From positions 1 through 20,106 of the forward strand of contig DEIB01000043.1 in NCBI GenBank assembly GCA_002352215.1: a stretch of 20,106 bases of DNA, read 5' to 3'. Positions 7,501 through 16,217 of this stretch are shown piece by piece. Position 1 is the stretch's first letter; each line of letters opens with the position of its first letter. A model generated the notes under the pieces. It had not been told where the DNA came from and made no database searches. It worked only from the letters and a program-made list of their open reading frames with translations. Origin of the DNA: Chthonomonas sp. UBA2785 (GTDB lineage Bacteria > Armatimonadota > Fimbriimonadia > Fimbriimonadales > Fimbriimonadaceae). Made by a program: the position numbers and the translations under genes.

Positions 7501-10500
7501 CGTGAAGTTCGGTGCCGTATAGGCGGGCGGACTCAGCGTCACGCCGTTGCCAAACAGCGGGTTTTCGGTTTCCCCGTTGATCTCCTTCGCCGCGGCCAGG
7601 TTGTCCCGGCGGATATCCGGGTAGTCCAGGCTTCGGTTCGGGTTCGAGACCGGGTAGTCCTCCATATTGAGGTAGTTGACACCGGCGTTGGCCGTCAGCG
7701 GGCGGAATACACCCCCCGTGGGCGAGCCATCGTTGCGCCAACGCGTATCGTCCGGCGCCATCTTGACGCCGCTCAGGCCGCGCGTGGGGCCGAACAGCAA
7801 GGTCAAGAGGCTGCGGTCCGTGGCGATGAGCTCACCAAGGCCCCGCGTGCCGTGGCCGACCACGTCGCCCTTGGCATTCTTGGCCGGGCCGACCGCACCG
7901 AGCGGAGCCAGCGGCTGGAGGTCAGACGCCGTACCGGTCGGGAACTGGTCGGTGCCGCGCGTGCCGTTGCGGGTCACGAGCGGTTGCGTCACGTCGGTGC
8001 TGAGACCCGCGCTGAACTGCACGCCGAACGCATTGTTCAGTGTCGCAATCGCCAGCGGGTTCGCCACGATGTAATCGTAGGTCGGGTCGACCGGGAGGAT
8101 GGCCGGCTTGGGAAGCGCAACTTCCGGACCGGAGCCCGCCGCGTTGCCCGTAAACACCGCTCGCGCTCGCAAGAAGTTCTTGCCCGAAACCACGCTCAGG
8201 CCGCCCGTGGGCAGGAGCGGGATCTGCTCCAGCACGATTCGGTCGGTCCCGGCGTTATAGACGCCCGGCACGATCTGGCGAATGGCCAGGCCCCGTTGGT
8301 TGCTCGCGTTGGCGTTGCCCTGGTGGCGCAGTTGCACCGTATAGGGCTGGCCACCCAGCACCGGGAGCTGGTCGATCATGACGTGCAGGGTTTCCCCGAA
8401 CTCGAACGTGCGGCGCGTGACGTTGGCCTTGGCCGCGTCCACTTGCGCTTGCGTCAGAGTGCCGGCTTCGTAAGCCTGCTGCAGAGTTTCAAAGTCTTGC
8501 GGCGTGATCAGGTTGAAATTGCCGGGCTGAATCGCATCGCGCAGATTCTCGAAGTCCGGGTCATTCTCACTGATGTCCTGGTTCGCCGGGGGAATCCCGG
8601 GGCGCAGGCCGAAGATATTGAAGTCATCAATTGAGTTGAAGGCATAAAGGAAGCCCGATTCGTCGTTGGCGTACATCCACGATTGCGGGTCCCCGGTCTG
8701 CCAGCCACCGGCCGCCAGGCCCGCATTCATCGTGCCCGTGAGCGTGGTGGAGGTCACCGATCGGTTGCCTTGGCGGTTAACGCTGCCGTCGCACAGCAGG
8801 CCCACAATGCGGCCCGTGCTCAACGGCACCATCACCATGGGCACGTCGTTTTGGAGCGCACCCACGTTGTTGAAGACCGTGCCGTAGAGGAACGTCATGT
8901 TCCCGCCGCCGGCGGCCGCCAATTCGAACGTGCGGAACAGGGTGTTGCCCGTGGCCGGATCAAGGGCCGCGAACTGACCGGACTGGTCCATCACGTACAA
9001 GATGTCTTGGCCGACAAATGCGCCGCCCGGACCCGTGATCTGCGAACCCGGCACAAAGAGCGGGCTCACCTTGCCAAAGGCACCGAAGTCCACGGTGGTG
9101 CCGACGGTGGTGTTGGTCACCGACCACAGCTCCGCCCCCGTGTTCATATCCAGGGCCGTCACGCGGCCGAAGGCCAGATCACCGGCCCCTTGGCCTCGGG
9201 CCGAGGTTACGTAGATGCGGCCATTGGCTTGGTCCACCACCGGCGCCGATTCGATCGGACCATAGGGCGTGCCCGCCAGCGGCGGTTGCGTCCACTGCAC
9301 CGTGGTGGTGCGCGTGGTGGTGTTGCCCACGGCGTCCAGCGCGTAAACGCGGCCTTCCGGAGTCGGGACAACCACGAGGTCGCCAATGCCGGCGTTGGCA
9401 ATCGCCACGGAACCGAACTGCTGGCCCGGAGCCACCGGGAGGCCCGGTTGATGGTTCAGGGTCGGGTTCGTCGGGTCGTAGTCATTCGGCCACGTCCAGC
9501 GGCGCGTGGTGGAGCCATCGCCCCGCCCCGCCATATCCAGCGAGTAGACCTTGCCGTTGCGAGCCGTGATGTAAAGCGCATCCTGACCCGCAATGTTGGC
9601 CACGGCCGGCGAACTCGCGTCAAAGCCCGTCGGGGCTTCGGCGATGCGGTCCGGACCGTCTTGGGTCGTGTCGTCGTTCGGGTCACCCGCCGGGATTTCG
9701 CGCGGGTACGTCCAGTAAGTCTGCGGCGCGTTGCCGGTGTTGACTTCCCCGTGGGCGTCAATCGCGGCGATGGTGCCGTTTTCGCGCGCCACAATCATGA
9801 CGTCGCGGTTCACCAGGCCCGGAGCCCGAACTTGCGTGAATCGGGCCAGCGGAGTGCTGGAGATGCTGAGGTCGGACTGCGTAACGAAGCGCACAGCGTC
9901 GGCCACCACAAACCGGCCGGCGTCGCCCGTCGACGAGTTCATGATCTGCACGTTCAGCGGCTGCGTCAGCAGGCTGGTGTAGCCCAGGGCCCCCGGCGAA
10001 GGCAGGCGTACCCACCCCGAAGCGGCGGTCTGGTCGATCTGAACCGTATCGATGAGGGTCGCGCCTTGATAGATTTCGATGTCTACGTTGCGCGCGAGGG
10101 GGCTCAGCGACACCGGTGGGATGAAGACATCCACCTGGTACGTCGCCGGGCGTAGGGTCGGGAAGTAAGCCACGCGGCCCAGGGTGCCCGGACCAGTTGC
10201 CACCGGAGAAATCTGCGCGTTGACGCCGTAGAAGCCCGTCAGCACACCCGGACCCGCCGGAGCGAACTGCGGCGAAGCCGTGGCTCCCCCGTTCAGGTCG
10301 TCTACCACCACACGCTGGTCGCCGCGCCGAATGCCGACGTTCGCCGGAATCGGGCCGCTCACATACGTGCTGAGGTCATTGGCGTAGCGTTGCCGTTCCG
10401 TCGTGCTGCTATTCTGCGGGCGCTGAACCGGCCACGACCACGCGATGCTGGGTTCGCCGAAGTTGCCCGGCAGGTCCACGCGCTCACTGTCGTAGGTATA

Positions 10501-11472
10501 GCTCGTCACCACGCCCATGTTGTAGGTTCGGTTGAGCGCGCCGAGGAAGGATTCTTCGATGCGGCTGGCAAAGACGCGTCGCGGGTATTGCGGCGCGCCA
10601 CCCAGCGGGTTCACTTGGACTTCGTGCACCACTGGTTGGGCGACGTAGCGCCCGGCCAGGGGACCAGCTCCGCTCAGCGAAGCTTCGTCGGCGTAGACCA
10701 GCTGTTGGCCCGGCTGCGCATTCGGATCGCGGAATCCGCCATCCGGTCGGCGCGGGGTGGTGTTGTAAAGGGTGAGAGTGAGCGTGGTTCCGGTGGGAAC
10801 AAACACCACACTGGTGTCGGCCCCGCCGTTACCCAGGCGCACCGAACCATTGAAGAGGTCGGCGTCCACCACATCGGTGACGGCGCCACCCACGGCCCCG
10901 GTCACCCGGTAGACGTAATACTTTTGTGGGAACCACAGGTTCAGCGGCGCGCCGCCGCCAAGGTCGGTCGGACCGACGGGCAGGTTCACGCGGAGTTCAT
11001 ACTCTTGGCCGGCGGTGAGGCCGGTGAAGTTCCAGGTATAAGTCGAGGTCGCCCCGGCGGTGGGGTCGGTGTTGCTCGTCGCGGCCTGCGTGGTGGCGTA
11101 GCGATACGCCGGACCCGTGCCAATGACGGCAAAGCTCGCGCGCACCAGGGTGGTGGGCAGCGGTTGGTTCCAGTTTGCCAGCGGCACCCCGGCCGCGCCC
11201 GCTTCATCGTTATCGATGGAGATGCGGCTGAGGTCGGCCGGATCCCACCAACGCAGGAAGCCGCGACCGAAGTCGTTATAGACCTGGCTCGAAGTGGCCC
11301 CCGGCGTGCTGGGAGCCAAGCTCGGCAACCCTGAGCGACCGGACGTGCTCATCAGGCCTTGATAGTCCTGAGGCAGGGCAAGGCCCGTCAGGGCGAGAAG
11401 GGCCATTCCGGCCCCCCAACGCGTCCACTTCTTCTTCCAATCGTTCATTGCGAACTCACTATTTGATGCCAT
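4573..11472 (-). CDS. Giant exported beta-propeller protein (2299 aa), possible pilus-associated adhesin
   Basis: I do not recognise this as a named gene. The N-terminus has a twin Lys/Arg start, a hydrophobic core (WGAGMALLALTGLALP) and a probable cleavage near ALPQ, so it is exported. A start eight codons downstream (MNDWKKKW) would give a neater signal peptide. Two regions (about 110-270 and 405-530) resemble golvesin-C-like carbohydrate-binding beta-sandwiches, ending in YADEASLSG and VADAVRFV. Residues about 545-960 carry PQQ-like propeller blades such as GTIAAIDAHG, GKVYSLDMAG, GRVYALDAVG, RVTALDMNTGAELW and GQFAALDPATGNTLF. The remaining 1300 residues look like beta-rich Ig-like modules, for example VGVVNEGNVNLLNLRV, and two AWAS-R motifs. 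I found a single cysteine. Its start overlaps the previous stop (TGATG). By context it may be a secreted partner of the pilus; binding a surface or glycan is inference. Confidence 0.85.
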   Translation of the reverse strand: MASNSEFAMNDWKKKWTRWGAGMALLALTGLALPQDYQGLMSTSGRSGLPSLAPSTPGATSSQVYNDFGRGFLRWWDPADLSRISIDNDEAGAAGVPLANWNQPLPTTLVRASFAVIGTGPAYRYATTQAATSNTDPTAGATSTYTWNFTGLTAGQEYELRVNLPVGPTDLGGGAPLNLWFPQKYYVYRVTGAVGGAVTDVVDADLFNGSVRLGNGGADTSVVFVPTGTTLTLTLYNTTPRRPDGGFRDPNAQPGQQLVYADEASLSGAGPLAGRYVAQPVVHEVQVNPLGGAPQYPRRVFASRIEESFLGALNRTYNMGVVTSYTYDSERVDLPGNFGEPSIAWSWPVQRPQNSSTTERQRYANDLSTYVSGPIPANVGIRRGDQRVVVDDLNGGATASPQFAPAGPGVLTGFYGVNAQISPVATGPGTLGRVAYFPTLRPATYQVDVFIPPVSLSPLARNVDIEIYQGATLIDTVQIDQTAASGWVRLPSPGALGYTSLLTQPLNVQIMNSSTGDAGRFVVADAVRFVTQSDLSISSTPLARFTQVRAPGLVNRDVMIVARENGTIAAIDAHGEVNTGNAPQTYWTYPREIPAGDPNDDTTQDGPDRIAEAPTGFDASSPAVANIAGQDALYITARNGKVYSLDMAGRGDGSTTRRWTWPNDYDPTNPTLNHQPGLPVAPGQQFGSVAIANAGIGDLVVVPTPEGRVYALDAVGNTTTRTTTVQWTQPPLAGTPYGPIESAPVVDQANGRIYVTSARGQGAGDLAFGRVTALDMNTGAELWSVTNTTVGTTVDFGAFGKVSPLFVPGSQITGPGGAFVGQDILYVMDQSGQFAALDPATGNTLFRTFELAAAGGGNMTFLYGTVFNNVGALQNDVPMVMVPLSTGRIVGLLCDGSVNRQGNRSVTSTTLTGTMNAGLAAGGWQTGDPQSWMYANDESGFLYAFNSIDDFNIFGLRPGIPPANQDISENDPDFENLRDAIQPGNFNLITPQDFETLQQAYEAGTLTQAQVDAAKANVTRRTFEFGETLHVMIDQLPVLGGQPYTVQLRHQGNANASNQRGLAIRQIVPGVYNAGTDRIVLEQIPLLPTGGLSVVSGKNFLRARAVFTGNAAGSGPEVALPKPAILPVDPTYDYIVANPLAIATLNNAFGVQFSAGLSTDVTQPLVTRNGTRGTDQFPTGTASDLQPLAPLGAVGPAKNAKGDVVGHGTRGLGELIATDRSLLTLLFGPTRGLSGVKMAPDDTRWRNDGSPTGGVFRPLTANAGVNYLNMEDYPVSNPNRSLDYPDIRRDNLAAAKEINGETENPLFGNGVTLSPPAYTAPNFTAYRSTDYNNNTTLTRTLAPTEFDLFLDVPNYQPPSAIGYRGDHVVFVDNGNRTGFSPAAQSFRNFFLQLNVAVDQRVAMATPTVDLGAIPTGSGFKNGAVAANNYPWAAGTGFTPWNNEFNQNPLAPLGGFASHDQYEAVGVVNEGNVNLLNLRVAKMFTDAAGPRPVEMFGTNLQEMGWFDAATMVISTLDPRYAPSRLIPVTDAGSDTLGRVILQKPRPGDPGPTRLSMNPIRRANPFLRATQGVLYNPATIPSIDAQVSTAVPFGAPSGQYTRKMYVFEDDVTNNIADPVSGLTLPVMATTEVFSQPGFTFSFTVREARVTNTATTKGSTIVERLFNTAPNFQWTNTHPSVTRFLDGSVFLAWASNRKDVGNNPAFNPGPVNPANLTVADTSRIYVANTTPGATNYPGYTESPMRDFMDFLSVPSFMQDSTGVALPTAPVTTVLPVPTGFTLNAASASFDAAAFPSSGPPANRIPLAYRGRGQFTDGAGNTRNGSWIVVETLDRSGAGLTSAGISTIPDDPLTEKSRPSIVLGNGFPVVYYMTSSNNGAALNFSILTGVNYSAPVRIELQDVFSQVGGPSVTTRFVQGQLRHEVALTGVVRGRQNSDVYFGQIATRPGGVPDFRGGFRPYSTRVERITLDRNSGKFWAPGILWSLDRGAITPTNGGRIDIFRRDNTGAFVSILDPAGDYTGDRETGLVKADTVLGGEVLIDTRSGSVTFSGATIPSNMALFVQYRPTLVRVNAINGANYRSVASVHDSRSPSYQVFPLNPQRNRTAELTYWRQPGGTQAVPGDAMRMDRTTLGVTRTSNDGTGTTRPYTFTLRPGVKLPTDIATAPDGTPLFVQVTFPGAVPFGERFHQLDPSAGKIYMMGGAEGQTVQVTYRGVDATGNVLAANITVDLVVEPLLEMDETAVPIDQALGESALSLGLDNFGVAGQGRPNLIWMAWASTRAGTPDIYIQTYGPRYAPVVPGN

Positions 11473-14400
11473 CAGTCGGTCTCCGCGAACACGGGGTTCG
11501 AGATGCCGCGAATGCCCTGCACCGGGGGCAGTTCGAACTTGACGCTCAGCGAACTGAAGCCAAGGTTATAACGGCCTGTGCTGTAGCCAGGCATGTTCGG
11601 AGCGATAGGCACGTTTCCATCCACCACGACAACTTCGCCGTTGTAGAGGGCACCCGTGCGGGTCGAACCCGCATAGCCATTGACGATCAGCACGTCACCG
11701 CTGTCCAATCGGCGAGCATAGAACGGCCGGAACTGCTGCGGGTTGTTCCCCAGCTGACCGGTGCTAATGTCGGCAATCGGAGTCGGCGATTCGGCGCCAT
11801 CACGCGGACGACGCATGCCGATGTAGGCCTGGTTCGGCAGCATCCAACCCACCCGCCAGAAATCGGGCGTCCCTACCGGGTCCGGCTGGAAGATTTCGTA
11901 AACCCCCGTGGCATCGGTGACCATGACGGTCAATTGGTCGTTTCCACCAATCGTGGCATAGCGCAGAGTGACCGAGGTCAGGCCCGCCATCTTCTTCATG
12001 AAGAAGGGGATTGCCGCCGGCGGCGAGTTGAAGTTCCACGTATTGGGAGCCCCCGTGGGGCCGAGGAACGTGTTCGCATTGATGGTCGGGAATTCGAACT
12101 CGTTTACGACCACGGTATTCGTGCCGTCGTAGATCACCAGGCCACCGTTGCCACTGTTCGTGTCGTTGGCTTGGAACGTCGCATCGAGACCGAAGCCCGC
12201 ACGGCCGGGTTCCACCAGGCCGAAGCCCAGCGCCACCACGACGCGTCGGTTCACCCCGGTGCCCCGTGTCACACGGCCAATCGAGTTATAGGCAAAGCGC
12301 TTGCCGCTCAGCTCTTCCGGCGTGTGCCAGTAGAGCACGCCGAGGGCGCGTTGCACGCCTTCCGGCGCGTTGTATTGCACCACATCGCCAATGCGACCCG
12401 TCACCGGGTCTTGAGCGTAGCGGTCCACCAATTCGATGGCCCGGTTGTTGCCCGTGTCGGCGATCAGGTAGTGCACCCAACGCTCACGCGGTTGCGGGTT
12501 GCTGAACGGGTTGTTCGCCGCATCCACCGATTGCTCAAAGGTCACCACGTCACGCGGCGTGCGCAGGTCAGTCGTCTGCGTGGCCACGTAGCCGTCCGGA
12601 ATGTAGTTTTGGTCCACCAACATGCGGCGGATCGTGCGGACTTCGCGGCCCGAGGCGTCCATGCGGACGACGCGATTGTTGCCCGAGTCAGCCACCAGGG
12701 TCGTACCATCACCGAGTGGGTAGGCGCGCCACGGATCGCTCAGCGGCACCTCGCGGCCCGCATTACCAACCGGTTGTTGCGAACCCGTATTGAGGGTGGA
12801 GAGCGTTGCCCACAGCGGGTTACCCACGCCGTCGAAGCGGCCCACGCGGCCGCGGTCGGCCACCGTGAAGTCGGCTCGTCGATAAGCGAAGAGTCCCTGC
12901 GAGGAGGTTACGCCCAGCGTGCCGTTACCAGCCGCCAAACCGAAGACTCGGTCGTACGGCAAAGCCGCTTGCAGCAGTCGCACGCGCAGGTCATCAAAGC
13001 TCTGAATCCCTTGCGTTTGCGGCCAGCGGATGGATTCCGCTTGTTCCAGCGCGCCCGTCGGGTTCAGGGCCGAAAGCTGCGTCATCCACGGCTTACGAGC
13101 GTAAGCGGGCGGGAAAGTGGAGCTTTCTGCCGAACGCAGGAAGCGATCGTTGCTGGCCACCGCACCATCAAAGGCGAAGAGGAGACCATTTTCAGTCAGC
13201 GGGAAGGTAAAGCCCACGGTGAGCAAGCCCGGAAGAACGCTAGCACCGCCCACGTACACGGTTTGGCCCGCGAGGACCGGACCCGTGTCCGCACGCAGAC
13301 CGTTCATCACCGAGTACCAGCGAAGCGGGCTAAAGCGGCCCGCCGCCAGACCCGTGACGTAACCCGCCGCCGAATCATCGGAGAGAGCTTCCGGTTCAAT
13401 CACTGTTTCTTGACTGCCGTTGACCACCAGAGTCACGGGCAGGCTCGAGGAGATCGAATCCAAAATGCGTCCCGCGCGCACATTCATCGCTGATTCCAGC
13501 GTGATGCGCGTGGTGCCGTCGCTCTGGCGCTGCGAGGTGAACTGGCCACCCGCAATCACGCTCGAGACTTCGGGGATCGACTTGTTCGTGCTACGAGAAA
13601 TGTCTTGCTGGCGCAGAGTGAGCTGCGCATTTTGGGGCAAGGCACTCGTGATCGTAAACTCCAGCGGACCCGGATCGGCTTCCAGCGCGACCAAGATCGT
13701 GCAGTGAGCATCGGAGCCCGGACCAAAGATGGTCTTGGTGCCGCGCGCGGTGATGAACACGGTGTCGCCCTTGATGACCGGGTTCCCCACCAGGTTCATC
13801 TGGCGCATGGGGCGGATCAAGAACGGAATGATTTCGAGGAGACCTTCATAGTCCATGAACGTCGCCGGGAAGTTGACCGTGGTGCCACCGTTAACCGTGT
13901 ATGAGTGGAAGTCGTACATATCCCAGCGGTAAACGAGGCGGAAATCGCCGCGTCCGACTTCCTTCAAGTTGAAGAAAGTGCCGCCGGTGGTACCGGCTGC
14001 TGCCGAAGTGTTCACCATCACGTTGCCCGTGGCCGAGAGCACCGGAGCCCCGAGGACTCGCCGCGAGTTGGAGGCATCGTCCGGGAATTCCAGGTTGCCA
14101 CGCACGAAGCTATCGGCCGGGACGCCGCCAAAGGCGCCCGCCTGACCCCAGTCCACGGTGTAGTCAATGCGCCACCCGATGTCGTCCGCCGGGTTGCCCG
14201 GGGTGGACGTGCCATCAAGGTCGAGAGCGAACGGGTTGAGGCCCGTAAGGCCGACTCGGATTTCACCATTCGCGCCCTGGGTGACCGTTCCGTTCAGATA
14301 CTGGGCCATTCCCGCATCCGAGAACGTCGAACCATCCGGGAACAGCATGGTGACCTTGAGGCCGAGTTCCGATGCCGGAAGGGCCGAAGATCGAATGACC

Positions 14401-16217
14401 ACCGGCAGCCCTTGCAGGCTAGCGCGGGTGGAGAGGCTGATGAACGGCCCCAGCACGCGGCGCTGTATCGGCGGCTCGCTGCGGGCGCCCAACCAGATGC
14501 TAGTGAGGCCGGCGGGCGTCGGCACGCCGAAATTGTTCGGCTTGGTGCTGACGTAAACCACGCGGTCCAAACCGCCCGAGGAGTCCTGAATCGGGATGTA
14601 ACCGATCGTGGGGCTGGCGCTAGGCTGCTTCAAGCGCGGAGCCGCCGTGATTTGATACGGGTTGCCAATGTTGATGGCGGTCGCCGTGTTGAAGTCAATC
14701 AACCACACGCGGCCGGTTTGGTCGCTGGCGCGGGTATCGGCCACCGCCACTACGTTTTCGTGAATCGTCGGCGCGTAGGGTCCATCCGGATCGGCAAGGC
14801 TCGGCGTCGGCGGAGCCACCGTTGCCACGAGATCGCCCGTCGCCAGGTCGTAAACGTTGACTTGGCCTGTGCCCAAAGTGACCCAGACTTGCCAAACGGC
14901 GAGGTTGCCAAAGCTATTGGTAAGCGTTGTCGCCCCGTTTTCCACGATCGTCGCGGGCGAAGTGCGTCCTAGGCCCACTACTTCCCACACCAGGTCGCCC
15001 TGTGCGTTCAGCGGGTCTTCGACGCCATCGTCCTTGTTCCCGTCGCGATTGATATCGTAACCAGTGCGCGCGTCAAAGGCCTGGATGCCGTTGCCATCGG
15101 TCGTAACCATATAGCCTCCGGCGATCGAAGGCGGATTGCTCGGAGTGAACGAACCACCCGGGAAATCCTCGGAGAATTGGCGTAGCAGAGGTGCGCTGAT
15201 ATTGACCGCGCTGGCCCCCGTGTTGCGGCTGCCGCCTCGGCTGCCGTTGAAGTCGCTATTCAGCGCCACCACGTTCAGCGCAAATTTGATCGCACCTCGG
15301 TAGCCGGCATCTTGCACCGCGCCGAAGCTGTTGTAACGCCAGTTGTTGAAGTCCACGGCCCCCGTAGCTGGGTTGCGGCCCCGGTTGAGGGTGGCCGTGA
15401 TGCTTCCGGTCGTGACGACCATGGCGCCTTGGCCCAGGCGGGCCACCGAAATGGTGGATCCGTTATTGAAGCCTGCTACCGCCAAGAAGCGTGCGCTATT
15501 GGCCACGTGGCCAGCGTAGAGCAAGTCTTGCAGGGCGATCGGCGCCACCGGCGTTGAAGCCAGCAGCGTCGAGCTCGTCATCGCCGCCAGGTCCGTATTG
15601 TTCAGGCGATTGGGCGAGCTGAGGAGCGGGTGGTTGAAGTCCGCCCCGAAGGGACCGATCGACGGGTTCAGCTCAAATCCGTAGGGATAGCTGCTCACCG
15701 GGTCCGGCTGGCTCGTATCAAAGTTGTCGATCCAGAGGGTGCCCCCTTGGTCAATGTAGTTGCGCAGGCGCTCGCGCTCGCGGCCCGATATCGCATAGCC
15801 CTGGCGCGGGCTCATCACCAGAATGTCGAACTGGCTGAGAGCCTCGTCCGAGACGCTGGAGAGCGGCACTTCCCAGTACGGCGCATTGTTCTTCGCCATC
15901 TGGGTGCCCGCCACCGGAGTCGCCGGGTCAATCAATGACCAGCGTGCAGCATCCGAAGCAGAAAGCGTGGTGCGGCCCAGCGGATTGACAAAGCTCCACC
16001 CCGCCGGCTTGGTGCTGGCATCGTTGTCCAGGATCCAGAACAGGTTCGGCGAACCGTGATAGACCGGTCCCCCCAGCCCGCCCAAGCGGTGGTTGTCAAT
16101 GAGCAACGTCCCCGCACGAATGGGCGTGGTCCGCCGGTCGTAACTGACCGGCTGACCGAACGCTACCAGGCTGACGGCCAGGATGGCCGTACTTGACACC
16201 AATCGATTCCATTGCAT
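11472..16217 (-). CDS. Giant exported protein (1581 aa) with beta-propeller and NHL-like repeats, PilY1-like candidate
   Basis: No named family is certain. Residues 1-22 (MQWNRLVSSTAILAVSLVAFG) are a signal peptide. Residues about 125-170 (FDILVMSPRQGYAISGRERE, then LRNYIDQGGTLWID) resemble the glutamine-amidotransferase-like fold of DUF4159-type proteins, with no catalytic triad that I can see. Residues about 365-540 have PQQ-type blades: GYMVTTDGNGIQAFDARTG, GQVNVYDLATGDLVATV, GRVWLIDFNTAT. The first contains an EF-hand-like loop DINRDGNKDDGVE at 388-400. Later blades at about 1165-1270 are NHL-like: LVADSGNNRVVRMD and LIADTGNNRAIELVD. The start overlaps the upstream stop as TAATG. By analogy with PilY1, which pairs propeller, calcium loop and minor-pilin neighbours, it could sit at or near the pilus tip. 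That role is inferred from architecture and context, not from clear homology. Confidence 0.85.
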   Translation of the reverse strand: MQWNRLVSSTAILAVSLVAFGQPVSYDRRTTPIRAGTLLIDNHRLGGLGGPVYHGSPNLFWILDNDASTKPAGWSFVNPLGRTTLSASDAARWSLIDPATPVAGTQMAKNNAPYWEVPLSSVSDEALSQFDILVMSPRQGYAISGRERERLRNYIDQGGTLWIDNFDTSQPDPVSSYPYGFELNPSIGPFGADFNHPLLSSPNRLNNTDLAAMTSSTLLASTPVAPIALQDLLYAGHVANSARFLAVAGFNNGSTISVARLGQGAMVVTTGSITATLNRGRNPATGAVDFNNWRYNSFGAVQDAGYRGAIKFALNVVALNSDFNGSRGGSRNTGASAVNISAPLLRQFSEDFPGGSFTPSNPPSIAGGYMVTTDGNGIQAFDARTGYDINRDGNKDDGVEDPLNAQGDLVWEVVGLGRTSPATIVENGATTLTNSFGNLAVWQVWVTLGTGQVNVYDLATGDLVATVAPPTPSLADPDGPYAPTIHENVVAVADTRASDQTGRVWLIDFNTATAINIGNPYQITAAPRLKQPSASPTIGYIPIQDSSGGLDRVVYVSTKPNNFGVPTPAGLTSIWLGARSEPPIQRRVLGPFISLSTRASLQGLPVVIRSSALPASELGLKVTMLFPDGSTFSDAGMAQYLNGTVTQGANGEIRVGLTGLNPFALDLDGTSTPGNPADDIGWRIDYTVDWGQAGAFGGVPADSFVRGNLEFPDDASNSRRVLGAPVLSATGNVMVNTSAAAGTTGGTFFNLKEVGRGDFRLVYRWDMYDFHSYTVNGGTTVNFPATFMDYEGLLEIIPFLIRPMRQMNLVGNPVIKGDTVFITARGTKTIFGPGSDAHCTILVALEADPGPLEFTITSALPQNAQLTLRQQDISRSTNKSIPEVSSVIAGGQFTSQRQSDGTTRITLESAMNVRAGRILDSISSSLPVTLVVNGSQETVIEPEALSDDSAAGYVTGLAAGRFSPLRWYSVMNGLRADTGPVLAGQTVYVGGASVLPGLLTVGFTFPLTENGLLFAFDGAVASNDRFLRSAESSTFPPAYARKPWMTQLSALNPTGALEQAESIRWPQTQGIQSFDDLRVRLLQAALPYDRVFGLAAGNGTLGVTSSQGLFAYRRADFTVADRGRVGRFDGVGNPLWATLSTLNTGSQQPVGNAGREVPLSDPWRAYPLGDGTTLVADSGNNRVVRMDASGREVRTIRRMLVDQNYIPDGYVATQTTDLRTPRDVVTFEQSVDAANNPFSNPQPRERWVHYLIADTGNNRAIELVDRYAQDPVTGRIGDVVQYNAPEGVQRALGVLYWHTPEELSGKRFAYNSIGRVTRGTGVNRRVVVALGFGLVEPGRAGFGLDATFQANDTNSGNGGLVIYDGTNTVVVNEFEFPTINANTFLGPTGAPNTWNFNSPPAAIPFFMKKMAGLTSVTLRYATIGGNDQLTVMVTDATGVYEIFQPDPVGTPDFWRVGWMLPNQAYIGMRRPRDGAESPTPIADISTGQLGNNPQQFRPFYARRLDSGDVLIVNGYAGSTRTGALYNGEVVVVDGNVPIAPNMPGYSTGRYNLGFSSLSVKFELPPVQGIRGISNPVFAETD

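Noticed and set aside
4537..10155. Several plus-strand open frames of 260-490 codons opposite the 2299-aa gene
   Set aside because: All antisense, overlapping one another, rich in Arg and His; none shows a motif.
11448..13493. Long plus-strand open frame (681 codons) opposite the 1581-aa gene
   Set aside because: Rich in Arg, His and Val with no domain pattern, and fully antisense to a well-supported gene. A by-product of GC-rich codon use.
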